Assembly: GCF_018130785.1 (NCBI RefSeq)
Contig: NZ_JAFCJT010000022.1
Span: forward strand, 62,001-126,000
Source of the DNA: Bradyrhizobium liaoningense
Lineage (GTDB): Bacteria; Pseudomonadota; Alphaproteobacteria; Rhizobiales; Xanthobacteraceae
Reading direction: 5' to 3'
Length of the DNA: 64,000 bases
The notes below the pieces were generated by a model. It had not been told where the DNA came from, made no database searches, and saw only the letters and a list, made by a program, of their open reading frames with translations. This document shows, piece after piece, positions 24,380 through 32,714 of this stretch; the stretch's first letter is position 1; each line of letters starts with the position of its first letter. The translations under genes and the position numbers were made by a program.

Positions 24380-27073
24380 ATGTCAACCTATCGCTTGAAG
24401 AATCTGCTGTCGCCCCGTTCGGTCGCGCTTGTCGGCGCGAGCGCCCGCCCGGTCTCCGTCGGCCGCGCCGTTCTCGAGAACATTCACAAGGCCGAATTCA
24501 AGGGTCGGTTCGGCCTCGTCAATCGGCGCCATGCGGAGATCGGCGGCATCGCTGCGGTAGGCACTCTGGACAGGCTGGACTTCGTGCCCGAGCTCGTGGT
24601 CATCACCGCGCCGGCGCGAGAGGTTCCCGGCATCATTGATCAGGCCGGACGTCGCGGCTCGGCCGGCGCGCTGATCGTCTCGGCGGGCCTCGGTCACGGA
24701 CCTGGATCCCTGCACGAGGCTGCAATCTCCGCGGCCCGCAAATACAGCATGCGGCTGATCGGGCCGAATTGCCTGGGCATCATGATGCCCGGCGTCAGCC
24801 TCAATGCCAGTTTCGCCGCGCACATGCCGGGGGCGGGCAACCTCGCGCTGATCTCGCAATCCGGCGCGATCGCCGCCGGCATGGTGGATTGGGCTGCGCA
24901 GCGTGGCGTCGGCTTCTCCGGCATTGTCACGATCGGCGATCAGATGGACGTCGATATTGCCGACCTGCTCGATTATTTCGCGATGGATCACAAGACCCGC
25001 GCGATCCTGCTCTATATCGAGGCCATCAAGGACGCGCGCAAGTTCATGTCGGCGGCGCGGGCCGCGGCGCGCGTGAAGCCGGTCGTCGTGGTGAAGTCCG
25101 GCCGCATGGCGCAGGGTGCCAAAGCGGCTGCGACCCATACGGGCGCACTCGCCGGCGCCGACGCCGTCTATGACGCCGCGTTCCGCCGTGCGGGCGTCCT
25201 GCGGGTCTCCGATCTGCGCGAGCTGTTCGATTGTGCCGAGACGCTCGGTCGCGTCGAATCGCCGACAGGAAAGCGTCTCGCCATCCTCACCAATGGCGGC
25301 GGCATCGGCGTCCTGGCCGTGGATCGCTTGGCGGAGCTTGGTGGAATCCCGGCGTCCATCTCGGCTGAGACGCGCAAGAACCTCGATGCAGTGCTGCCGC
25401 CGACCTGGTCCGGTGCAAACCCCGTCGACATCGTCGGTGATGCCGATGCATCCCGCTACGCGGCGGCGCTGGAGGTGCTGCTCGCCGATCCTGATAACGA
25501 TGCCGTCCTGGTTCTCAACGTGCAGACCGCGATCGCACCCGCGGCCGACATCGCGGCGACCGTGACGGAGCGTGTTGGAAGATATCGCAAGGAGCTCGGC
25601 CGATGGGCAAAGCCCGTGCTGGCCGCCTGGGTCGGAGCCGATCAGAGCATCATTCAGGCGCTTTCCGACGCCGGTATCCCAAACTACCCGACCGAAGACG
25701 ATGCGGTGCGCGGCTTCATGCATCTCGTGAGGCATCGCGAAGTGGTGGAGGAGCTGAGCCAGGTTCCCCCCGCGATGCCCGAAACGTTCGTGCCCGATGC
25801 CAGGGCAGCCCGGCAGATTGTCGCCGCTGCGATCGCAGATGGCCGCAAATGGCTCGAGCCTGTCGAGATCAAGCGGTTGCTCGAAGCCTACGACATCGCG
25901 ATGGTGCCGACCTATGCCGCGGCGGATGTCGTGCAGGCGGTGGCTTGCGCGACGGAGATATTCGCGCAAGGCGCCACCGTCGTGCTGAAGATCTTGTCCC
26001 GCGACATCACCCACAAATCGGACGTCGGCGGCGTCGTCCTCAACCTGACCACGCCGGAGGCCGTGCGCGCGGCCGCCTCCGACATTCTCGCGCGGGCGAG
26101 GCAGCTGCGGCCCGAAGCCCGCATCGAGGGCGTTATCGTGCAGGCGATGGTCGTGAAGGCGAAGGCGCGCGAGCTGATCCTGGGACTTGCCGGCGATCCC
26201 ACCTTTGGCACCGTCGTCGTCTTCGGCCGGGGTGGGACGGCGGTCGAGATCATCAACGACAAGGCACTGGCGCTTCCGCCGCTCGATCTGCAGCTCGCCC
26301 GCGACCTGATCGGCCGCACGCGCGTGTCACGGCTGCTGAATGCCTATCGGGACGTACCCGCGGTCGAGCAGGACGCCGTCGCGATGGTGTTGGTCAAGCT
26401 CGCCCAGATGGCCGCCGACATTCCCGAGATCCGTGAGTTCGACATCAACCCTTTGCTCGCGGACGAGACCGGCGTGACCGCGGTCGATGCCCGTGTCGCG
26501 GTGGGGCCGCCGCAGCGCAAATTCGCCGGCTCCGGCCCGGCCAATTTCGCCGTTCGCGCCTATCCCTCGCAATGGGAGCGCCGCCTGGCGCTCAAGGACG
26601 ATTGGCGCATCTTCGTGAGGCCCCTACGCCCCGAGGACGAGCCAACCATCCACGACTTTCTGCGTCACGTCACGGCGCACGACCTTCGCCTGCGCTTCTT
26701 CGCGCCGATGAAGGAGTTCACCCACGAGTTCATCGCGCGCCTGACTCAGCTCGACTATGCGCGCGCGATGGCCTTCATTGCATTCGACGAAGCCACCAAC
26801 GAGATGGTCGGCGTGGTCCGGCTCCATTCGGATTCGGTCTATGAGAGCGGCGAATATGCGATCCTGCTGCGGTCTGATCTCAAGGGCAGGGGCCTCGGTT
26901 GGACCTTGATGCAATTGATCATCGACTATGCGAGGTCGGAAGGGCTGAAGACCATATCGGGCGACGTGCTCCAGGAGAACACCGTGATGCTCGAGATGTG
27001 CCGGCAGCTTGGCTTCGAGGTGAAGCCGGATCCGGCCGAGCCTGACATCTGCGACGTCCGGCTCAAGCTCTGA
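24380..27073 (+). CDS. Pat-like ADP-forming acyl-CoA synthetase / GNAT acetyltransferase fusion
   Basis: An 897-residue protein: CoA-binding domain (from LSPRSVALVGAS), flavodoxin-like ligase domains, an ATP-grasp domain from ~490, and a GNAT domain from ~725 with acetyl-CoA loop RSDLKGRGLGWTLM. This is the layout of protein lysine acetyltransferase Pat, which in Rhodopseudomonas acetylates AMP-forming acyl-CoA synthetases. His253 in ATHTGALAG occupies the phosphohistidine position of ADP-forming synthetases, so the synthetase half may be active. It has no obvious operon partner. Confidence 0.88.
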   Translation: MSTYRLKNLLSPRSVALVGASARPVSVGRAVLENIHKAEFKGRFGLVNRRHAEIGGIAAVGTLDRLDFVPELVVITAPAREVPGIIDQAGRRGSAGALIVSAGLGHGPGSLHEAAISAARKYSMRLIGPNCLGIMMPGVSLNASFAAHMPGAGNLALISQSGAIAAGMVDWAAQRGVGFSGIVTIGDQMDVDIADLLDYFAMDHKTRAILLYIEAIKDARKFMSAARAAARVKPVVVVKSGRMAQGAKAAATHTGALAGADAVYDAAFRRAGVLRVSDLRELFDCAETLGRVESPTGKRLAILTNGGGIGVLAVDRLAELGGIPASISAETRKNLDAVLPPTWSGANPVDIVGDADASRYAAALEVLLADPDNDAVLVLNVQTAIAPAADIAATVTERVGRYRKELGRWAKPVLAAWVGADQSIIQALSDAGIPNYPTEDDAVRGFMHLVRHREVVEELSQVPPAMPETFVPDARAARQIVAAAIADGRKWLEPVEIKRLLEAYDIAMVPTYAAADVVQAVACATEIFAQGATVVLKILSRDITHKSDVGGVVLNLTTPEAVRAAASDILARARQLRPEARIEGVIVQAMVVKAKARELILGLAGDPTFGTVVVFGRGGTAVEIINDKALALPPLDLQLARDLIGRTRVSRLLNAYRDVPAVEQDAVAMVLVKLAQMAADIPEIREFDINPLLADETGVTAVDARVAVGPPQRKFAGSGPANFAVRAYPSQWERRLALKDDWRIFVRPLRPEDEPTIHDFLRHVTAHDLRLRFFAPMKEFTHEFIARLTQLDYARAMAFIAFDEATNEMVGVVRLHSDSVYESGEYAILLRSDLKGRGLGWTLMQLIIDYARSEGLKTISGDVLQENTVMLEMCRQLGFEVKPDPAEPDICDVRLKL

Positions 27074-27082
27074 GCGCCGCTA

Positions 27083-27565
27083 TTACGCGGGTGCTTCGGA
27101 CGAAGCTGCCGTCTCTTTGGCCGTCTTCCGAAGGTTCTTCACAATGATCGCGATCAGCGGTACCAGCACCGGCGCGACCGTGCTGAGCGGATGATGGACT
27201 GCGCCTGACACCTGGGCCTGGAGCGCCCGCGCCTCGAGCTGTAAGGCTTCGATGGATGCGTCGTGAATTTCATTGGCGAGCTCAATGTCCCGGCCGGACG
27301 GCGGGCGGCCGGCGATGACAAAGAGAACTCCCGCGATGAGGAAATTGACGGCACCGAGAATGGCAGCCGCCGCGATGGCGCTCCAGATCTGGACCAGCGC
27401 GAAATAGGCGGACAGCTCCAGCATCAGCAGCCCGAATGCCGCGATCAGAGCCGCAAAGGCACGCAGGCCGAGACCCATCAGCAGATGGCGCAGCCTGATG
27501 TCCGCGATGATCCTGTCGGTACGCCACAGCACGCGCAGATGTCTAACGATATTTTCCGTATTCAC
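27083..27565 (-). CDS. Holin-superfamily-like membrane protein
   Basis: A 160-residue protein with two hydrophobic segments (around residues 30-60 and 62-85), resembling the YqjE / phage-holin superfamily III type of inner-membrane protein. The C-terminal third holds another hydrophobic patch. It starts with GTG directly after the TAG stop of the DUF883-like gene, so the two are co-translated. Similar pairs occur in stress-induced ElaB-YqjD-YqjE-type operons; the function is unknown. Confidence 0.75.
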   Translation of the reverse strand: MNTENIVRHLRVLWRTDRIIADIRLRHLLMGLGLRAFAALIAAFGLLMLELSAYFALVQIWSAIAAAAILGAVNFLIAGVLFVIAGRPPSGRDIELANEIHDASIEALQLEARALQAQVSGAVHHPLSTVAPVLVPLIAIIVKNLRKTAKETAASSEAPA

Positions 27566-27841
27566 CTAGTGTCTCCTCAGCATGAAGCCGACGACCACGC
27601 CGAGCGCGAAGGCCGAGGCGAGCGACGTGATCGGGCGATCCGCAATGAGATCCTGAAGCTGTTCCTGCTCGTCACTGACGGTCTCGCCGAGTTCGGCAAG
27701 CGCAGTCTTGATCTGATCAGCCAGCGCGTCGGCCCGGTCTCTCGAGCTGTCGAACATCTCTTCGCCTGCGGTGCTCAGCAGACGCGTGACGTCAACCTTC
27801 AGCGCTCGCAGTTCTTCGCTCATCCTGTCGCTGTTGAACAT
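27566..27841 (-). CDS. DUF883/ElaB-type small membrane-anchored protein
   Basis: A 91-residue protein with a long amphipathic helical part and a C-terminal anchor (TSLASAFALGVVVGFMLRRH), typical of the ElaB/YqjD family, which tether ribosomes or other partners to the membrane in E. coli. It is the first gene of a two-gene operon with the holin-like protein. An FNR/FixK-type box is centred 62 bases upstream of its ATG. Confidence 0.8.
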   Translation of the reverse strand: MFNSDRMSEELRALKVDVTRLLSTAGEEMFDSSRDRADALADQIKTALAELGETVSDEQEQLQDLIADRPITSLASAFALGVVVGFMLRRH

Positions 27842-27896
27842 GGATTTGAGACTCCCTTGAATGGAAACGACCCTAGGGCCCGCCGACCCGGCGCGC

Positions 27897-27910
27897 TTGA
27901 TTTGCGTCAA
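27897..27910. promoter_or_regulatory. FNR/FixK-type box upstream of the DUF883-like gene
   Basis: TTGATTTGCGTCAA, centred 62 bases before the ATG at 27841 on the minus strand. A -41.5 position gives a 5' leader of about 21 bases. Confidence 0.6.
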
Positions 27911-27932
27911 GGGATGGCGCGCGGTCCTGGTC

Positions 27933-27946
27933 TTGAGACAGGTCAA
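27933..27946. promoter_or_regulatory. FNR/FixK-type box facing the Mla operon
   Basis: TTGAGACAGGTCAA, centred about 76 bases before the MlaE-type start at 28016. One half-site is imperfect. Confidence 0.4.
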
Positions 27947-28015
27947 ACCGGCCGCCACATGCTGGCCTAAAAATGCCGGCTGAATGGGGACCGGTTGTTC
28001 CGACGAGGTGAAAGC

Positions 28016-29152
28016 GTGAACTCCGAACCGCTGCTGCTGGCAACGCCCTCCGGCGATGTACTGGAATTGCGCCCGGAAGGGCCGTGGACGGCAGCCAACG
28101 TGTCGGCGCTCGAAACGCTGTCCCGATCGGTTGGAGCGGATGTCGATCGATCCAGCGCCGTGACGCTGGACATGTCCGGCGTCAGCGCGCTCGACACGCT
28201 CGGAGCCTGGGTCCTGGAGAAGTTGTCGCGCAGGGCCGCATCTTCGGGCAGATCGGCAGAATTCGTCGGTGTCGCCGATCACTTCAGTGGACTGATGGAG
28301 GAGGTACGTCAGGTCAACCGCCACAGCCCGGCGCCTGCAGCCGTGCCAAACCCGGTTCTGCTCAGGCTCGGCGATCTCGGCAAATCCACGGTTGGCGCGC
28401 GCGAAGACGTCACGATCTTTCTTCAAATGCTGGGCGCATTGTTCATCGCCATAATCGGCGTGCTGCGCCGGCCGCGCTCGCTGCGGCTGACATCGCTTGT
28501 CTATCAGCTCTATCGGATCGGCTGGCAGGCCATTCCGATTGTCGTTCTCATTACCTTCCTGATCGGTGCAATCATCGCCCAGCAGGGGTTCTTTCATTTT
28601 CGCAGGTTCGGTGCGGAGTCCTACACTGTCGACATGGTCGGCATCCTGGTGCTGCGCGAGCTGGGTGTGCTGATCGTCGCGATCATGGTCGCGGGACGTT
28701 CGGGGAGCGCGTACACCGCCGAGCTCGGCTCGATGAAGATGCGCGAGGAGATCGATGCGCTCTCGACCATGGGGCTTGATCCCGTCCATGTCCTGATACT
28801 GCCGCGCGTTGCGGCCCTGGTCATTGCCCTGCCGATCCTGGCGTTCATCGGATCGATCGCGGCGCTCTATGGCGGAGGACTGGTCGCGCAATTCTATGGC
28901 GACATGGCGCCGGCGATCTACATCGCGCGGCTGCATGAGGCCATCTCCGTCACCCATTTCGAGGTCGGCATCCTGAAGGCGCCCTTCATGGCGCTGGTGA
29001 TCGGGATTGTCGCCTGTAGCGAGGGGCTGCGCGTGAAGGGCAGTGCCGAGTCGCTGGGACGGCAGACCACGACGTCGGTGGTGAAGTCGATCTTCCTGGT
29101 GATTGTGCTCGACGGCCTGTTCGCGATCTTCTTCGCTTCGATCGGAATGTGA
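28016..29152 (+). CDS. MlaE-family ABC permease with N-terminal STAS domain
   Basis: A 378-residue inner-membrane permease of the MCE/Mla phospholipid transport family. Residues ~1-110 look like a STAS domain (LDMSGVSALDTLGAWVLEKL), which is separate MlaB in E. coli but fused here. The MlaE part follows with RELGVLIVAIMVAGRSGSAY and ELGSMKMREEIDALSTMG. The GTG at 28016 is chosen because GAGGTGA lies 6-7 bases upstream; an in-frame TTG at 27995 is less likely. It overlaps the ATPase gene by 4 bases. Confidence 0.9.
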   Translation: MNSEPLLLATPSGDVLELRPEGPWTAANVSALETLSRSVGADVDRSSAVTLDMSGVSALDTLGAWVLEKLSRRAASSGRSAEFVGVADHFSGLMEEVRQVNRHSPAPAAVPNPVLLRLGDLGKSTVGAREDVTIFLQMLGALFIAIIGVLRRPRSLRLTSLVYQLYRIGWQAIPIVVLITFLIGAIIAQQGFFHFRRFGAESYTVDMVGILVLRELGVLIVAIMVAGRSGSAYTAELGSMKMREEIDALSTMGLDPVHVLILPRVAALVIALPILAFIGSIAALYGGGLVAQFYGDMAPAIYIARLHEAISVTHFEVGILKAPFMALVIGIVACSEGLRVKGSAESLGRQTTTSVVKSIFLVIVLDGLFAIFFASIGM

Positions 29153-29922
29153 CGATGGAGCAATCGCAAGAGGAGTTCGCGATCCGCGTTCGCGACCTCG
29201 TGGTCGGCTTCGGCCGCCAGACCGTGCTCGACCATTTGTCGCTCGACGTCCGTCGGGGCGAGATCCTCGGGCTGGTGGGTGCGTCTGGCGGCGGCAAGTC
29301 GGTGCTGATGCGCACCATCATCGGCCTCATCCCGCGCCAGAGCGGGAGCATCGATGTCATGGGACAGCCGATCGGTGGTCGCAGCGAAGGCGCGGCCACG
29401 ACGTGGGGCATCCTGTTCCAGCAAGGTGCGCTGTTCTCCTCGCTGACGGTCCGTCAGAACGTGCAGTTTCCGCTCCGCGAAAATCTGGTGCTGTCGCAGG
29501 AGCTGATGGACGAGATCGCGATTGCCAAGCTCGAGATGGTCGGGCTCCGGGCGCAGGACGCCGACAAATATCCATCGGAGCTCTCGGGCGGCATGACCAA
29601 GCGCGTGGCGCTGGCGCGCGCACTCGCGCTCGATCCGCCGATCCTGTTCCTGGATGAGCCGACCTCCGGTCTCGACCCGATCGCCGCCGGCGATTTCGAC
29701 GCCCTGATCGGGACGCTACAGAAGACCCTGGGCCTCACCGTGTTCATGGTCACCCATGACCTCGCGAGCCTCACCACGGTCTGCGACCGCGTCGCCGCGC
29801 TCGCCGACGGCAAGATCGTGGCGATCGGCCCGATGCGCGAATTGCTGCAATCCGAGCATCCCTGGGTGCGCGCCTATTTCCACGGCAAGCGCTCGCAGAT
29901 GCTGCAACACGAGATGAGATGA
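29149..29922 (+). CDS. MlaF-type ABC transporter ATP-binding protein
   Basis: A 257-residue ATPase for the MCE lipid transporter. Walker A is GASGGGKSVLMR, the signature LSGGMTKRVALARAL (the TKR variant is typical of MlaF), and Walker B PILFLDEPTSGLDPI. The GTG at 29149 overlaps the permease stop; an ATG at 29155 is an alternative. The products of this and the flanking genes should form one inner-membrane complex moving lipids between membranes. Confidence 0.92.
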   Translation: MTMEQSQEEFAIRVRDLVVGFGRQTVLDHLSLDVRRGEILGLVGASGGGKSVLMRTIIGLIPRQSGSIDVMGQPIGGRSEGAATTWGILFQQGALFSSLTVRQNVQFPLRENLVLSQELMDEIAIAKLEMVGLRAQDADKYPSELSGGMTKRVALARALALDPPILFLDEPTSGLDPIAAGDFDALIGTLQKTLGLTVFMVTHDLASLTTVCDRVAALADGKIVAIGPMRELLQSEHPWVRAYFHGKRSQMLQHEMR

Positions 29923-29925
29923 GAC

Positions 29926-31029
29926 ATGGAAACCCGCGCTCCCTACGTGCTGATCGGCAGTTTCGTGCTGGCCGCGATCGTCGCGGTGTTCGGCTTCGTC
30001 TATTGGCTGAACAACACGGGCGGCATCGGGCCGCGCGCGAACTATCATGTGCAATTCCAGGGACCGGTGCCGGGGCTCCTTGTCGGCGCCGGCGTGTTGT
30101 TCAATGGCATCCGGGTCGGTGAGGTGACCCAGCTTGGGCTCGCGCCGGACAATCCGCGTTTCGTCAATGCGACGATCTCGGTTACCTCGACGACACCCGT
30201 GCGTACCGACACCAAGGTCGGGCTCGATTTCCAGGGGCTGACGGGCGTGCCCGTGGTGACGCTGGAGGGCGGCGTGATCGTTGCCAAGGCCGGCGAGCCC
30301 GTGACCCTGATCGCAGAGGCCGGTGCAGGCCAGAGCATGACGCAGGCTGCGCGCGATGCGCTGCGACGGGTCGATACCGTGCTGGAGGACAATTCCAGGC
30401 CGCTGAAAGATACCATCGCTAACTTGAAGACGTTCTCCGATGGGCTCGCACGCAACACCGGCAAGATCGACGGTATTCTGGCAGGCCTGGAAAAGATGAC
30501 CGGCGGCGGGACGCCGGCCCAGAAGATCACCTACGACCTGCGCTCGCCGCAGAATCTTGGGCCGGCCGGCAAGACGCTTACGGCGTCACTGGCGATTCCC
30601 GAGCCGACCGCGGTTGCGATGCTCCAGACCCAGCGCATGCTGTTTGCGCCCAGCGGCGACAATCCGGGCTTTGCGGAATTCCTCTGGGCGGACAGCATTC
30701 CGAAGCTGGTCCAGGCGCGGCTGATCGACAGTTTTGAGAATTACGACATCGCCCACGCGCCGCTGCGCACGAGCGATCTCGGGCAGGCGGACTACCAGCT
30801 TCTGATCGACATCAGGCGCTTCCGGATCGCCACCGAGGGCGAGACGCGGGTCGAGATCGGGCTGTCGGCGCGGATCGTCGACAAGAACGGCAAGGTGGTT
30901 GCTTCGCGGCTCATCGAGGCCAGCGAGAAGCTCGACAAGGTCGAACCGGCCGCAGCGGTCGCGGCGTTCGATGCGGCCTTCTACCGGATTGCCAGGGAGC
31001 TGATCGGCTGGACGGTGCAGGCGGTGTGA
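29926..31029 (+). CDS. MlaD-type MCE protein fused to an ABC auxiliary lipoprotein-like domain
   Basis: A 367-residue periplasmic protein anchored by one N-terminal segment (YVLIGSFVLAAIVAVFGFVY). An MCE domain follows (~residues 40-120, with NGIRVGEV and GLTGVPVVTLEGG). Residues ~200-365 resemble the PqiC / ABC-transport auxiliary lipoprotein domain (LFAPSGDNPGFAEFLWAD, LVQARLIDSFENY), which is normally a separate outer-membrane lipoprotein. The fusion would place both functions on one chain. It starts 3 bases after the ATPase stop. Confidence 0.82.
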   Translation: METRAPYVLIGSFVLAAIVAVFGFVYWLNNTGGIGPRANYHVQFQGPVPGLLVGAGVLFNGIRVGEVTQLGLAPDNPRFVNATISVTSTTPVRTDTKVGLDFQGLTGVPVVTLEGGVIVAKAGEPVTLIAEAGAGQSMTQAARDALRRVDTVLEDNSRPLKDTIANLKTFSDGLARNTGKIDGILAGLEKMTGGGTPAQKITYDLRSPQNLGPAGKTLTASLAIPEPTAVAMLQTQRMLFAPSGDNPGFAEFLWADSIPKLVQARLIDSFENYDIAHAPLRTSDLGQADYQLLIDIRRFRIATEGETRVEIGLSARIVDKNGKVVASRLIEASEKLDKVEPAAAVAAFDAAFYRIARELIGWTVQAV

Positions 31030-31035
31030 TGGCGT

Positions 31036-31356
31036 CTATTCCAGCGTCTTCAGGTAGGCCAGGAGATCGTGGATCTGGTCCGGATTGAGCTCGAAGGCGG
31101 GCATGCCGGGATGGCCGGTCGAGATGCCTTCGGCCAACGCCTCCGCGAGGGCTTCGATTGGATAGTGATAGTGCAGCATACGCAACGGCGGCGCGATCTT
31201 CAGCGGGCTCCTGGAGACCCGATCGATCGCATGGCATCGCGCGCAATTGGCCCGCGCGAAGGCCTTGCCGCGCTGTTCGGCGGACGGGGCTGACAGCGCT
31301 GGCGTGATCAGGAGCAGCCCAATCAGGCTGTGACGCAGCGCGGTTTGCAGCAGCAT
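31036..31356 (-). CDS. Small periplasmic c-type cytochrome
   Basis: A 106-residue class I cytochrome. A signal peptide (SLIGLLLITPALSA) precedes the haem motif CARCH, and the distal Met ligand sits in GHPGMPAF. The ATG at 31356 is chosen to place the signal at the start; the open frame extends to 31410. It is convergent with the MCE gene and divergent from the FNR-like regulator, with a shared FNR/FixK-type box between them, so microoxic expression is likely. Confidence 0.88.
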   Translation of the reverse strand: MLLQTALRHSLIGLLLITPALSAPSAEQRGKAFARANCARCHAIDRVSRSPLKIAPPLRMLHYHYPIEALAEALAEGISTGHPGMPAFELNPDQIHDLLAYLKTLE

Positions 31357-31412
31357 GGAAAGCGATCCCGTCGAACTCTGGAGGCAGAATAAGACGGGGA
31401 TGTCCGCCAAAA

Positions 31413-31426
31413 TTGATCTGGGTCAA
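31413..31426. promoter_or_regulatory. FNR/FixK-type box between the cytochrome c and fixK-like genes
   Basis: TTGATCTGGGTCAA. It is centred 63 bases before the cytochrome ATG (minus strand) and about 90 bases before the regulator ATG (plus strand), so it could control both, including autoregulation. Confidence 0.65.
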
Positions 31427-31509
31427 CTGGCTTTGGCGCAGTGCAGTAAAATGCAGCCGGCGCGGCGGACCCGGCCTGATGCGGGGGCGGCCGGCGCTTG
31501 GAGCGATGG

Positions 31510-32223
31510 ATGAAGGCTTCCGTGGTGACGATCGAGCCGAACGGGCATTTCTGTAGCGATTGTGCGGTCCGCGACTTCGCGGCGTGTTCGTCGCTGGACC
31601 CGGCGGAGCTGCGGGAATTCGAGCACCTTGGGCGTCGCGTCCAATTCGGCTCGGGGGAGACCGTGTTTTCCGAGGAGGACATCACGACCTCGTTCTACAA
31701 TCTCCTCGACGGCGTCATGCGGCTCTACAAGCTGCTGCCCGACGGCAGGCGGCAGATCGTGGGGTTCGCGCTGCCGGGCGATTTCCTGGGGATGAATATT
31801 TCCGGCCGCCACAATTTTTCGGCCGACGCGATCGGTGGCGCCACAGTGTGCCAGTTCGCGAAGGCGCCCTTCGGCCGTTTCATCGAGAGCCGGCCGCATC
31901 TCCTCAGGCGGATCAACGAGCTGGCGATTCGCGAGTTGAGCCAGGCGCGCGACCACATGGTCCTGCTTGGCCGCCGCTCGGCGGACGAGAAAGTCGCGAC
32001 GTTTCTGCTCGGCTGGCGCGAGCGGCTATTTTCGCTTAAGGGGGCGTCGGACACAGTTCAGCTGCCAATGAGTCGTCAGGACATCGCCGACTATCTCGGC
32101 CTGACCATCGAAACCGTCAGTCGCACCTTCACCAAGCTGGAGCGACATGGGGTGATCGAGATCGTTCAAGGCGGCATCAGCCTGCTCGATCCGGCGAAAG
32201 TCGAGGCCTTAGCTGCGGCCTGA
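31510..32223 (+). CDS. FNR/FnrN-type oxygen-responsive regulator (FixK1-like)
   Basis: A 237-residue Crp/Fnr-family protein. Cys15, Cys18 and Cys26 (HFCSDCAVRDFAAC) plus Cys114 give the cysteine set for an oxygen-labile Fe-S cluster, as in FnrN and FixK1. The recognition helix contains ETVSR, the ExxSR motif that reads TTGAT half-sites, which matches the boxes seen in this region. ATG 31510 is preferred (GGAG 6 bases upstream) over TTG 31498. Confidence 0.88.
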   Translation: MKASVVTIEPNGHFCSDCAVRDFAACSSLDPAELREFEHLGRRVQFGSGETVFSEEDITTSFYNLLDGVMRLYKLLPDGRRQIVGFALPGDFLGMNISGRHNFSADAIGGATVCQFAKAPFGRFIESRPHLLRRINELAIRELSQARDHMVLLGRRSADEKVATFLLGWRERLFSLKGASDTVQLPMSRQDIADYLGLTIETVSRTFTKLERHGVIEIVQGGISLLDPAKVEALAAA

Positions 32224-32240
32224 TCCGGCGCTCGCCAATT

Positions 32241-32254
32241 TTGATCCCAATCAA
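32241..32254. promoter_or_regulatory. FNR/FixK-type box, consensus, upstream of a small membrane protein
   Basis: TTGATCCCAATCAA matches the anaerobox consensus TTGAT-N4-ATCAA exactly. It is centred 59 bases before the ATG at 32307. Confidence 0.75.
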
Positions 32255-32306
32255 TGACGGCGGTCGTGCGCCGTCAATAATGCCCCAAACAACAGGGGAG
32301 GGCATC

Positions 32307-32432
32307 ATGCCGACTGACGCACTGCTGGTGACGATGGCTGTCGTGGTCGTTTTTGTCACATTCGCCGGGGCTTTGGCATGGGCAGACCGGCAAACCAGCG
32401 CAGGTCGGCCCGATTCGGACGCCAGGCACTGA
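32307..32432 (+). CDS. 41-residue single-span membrane protein
   Basis: A small protein with one strongly hydrophobic segment (ALLVTMAVVVVFVTFAGALAW) followed by a short charged tail. AGGGGAGGGC supplies a good ribosome site 5-10 bases before the ATG. Its promoter carries a perfect FNR/FixK-type box. Size and topology recall small oxidase subunits such as CcoQ or CydX types, but no oxidase gene is present here, so this is only a guess. Confidence 0.7.
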   Translation: MPTDALLVTMAVVVVFVTFAGALAWADRQTSAGRPDSDARH

Positions 32433-32714
32433 CGGTTCTGAGATCACAATCGCGTTTTATCGCGCTTGCCGCGGAGGCTTCTACGGCCAGTTCGTGGCCT
32501 GTTCGGCAGCGCCTCAACGCAATGCGGCGGGCCAGAGCTGCAACTCTGCATCGACCGGGACGCATTGGCTCATCCTTCGGATGCCGCCCCCGTGCCCGAC
32601 CGCGGCATTTTCGCCGCATTGGCTCAAACCGCCCGCATGCTTTCCGGTTGAAAAGCCGGCTAACGTTGACTACGCAGGAACTCCAGTGCCTCGCAGTCTT
32701 AGGAGCCCAGCGGC
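32433..32714. other. Intergenic stretch, no gene seen
   Basis: About 280 bases between the small membrane protein and the Crp-family gene. Open frames here have arginine-rich, non-protein-like translations. I see no strong hairpin or box. Confidence 0.5.

Noticed and set aside
24370..24386. TTGAT-N5-GTCAA overlapping the start codon of the Pat-like gene
   Set aside because: The spacer is 5 instead of 4 bases and the site lies on the start codon, so it does not fit the FNR/FixK box.
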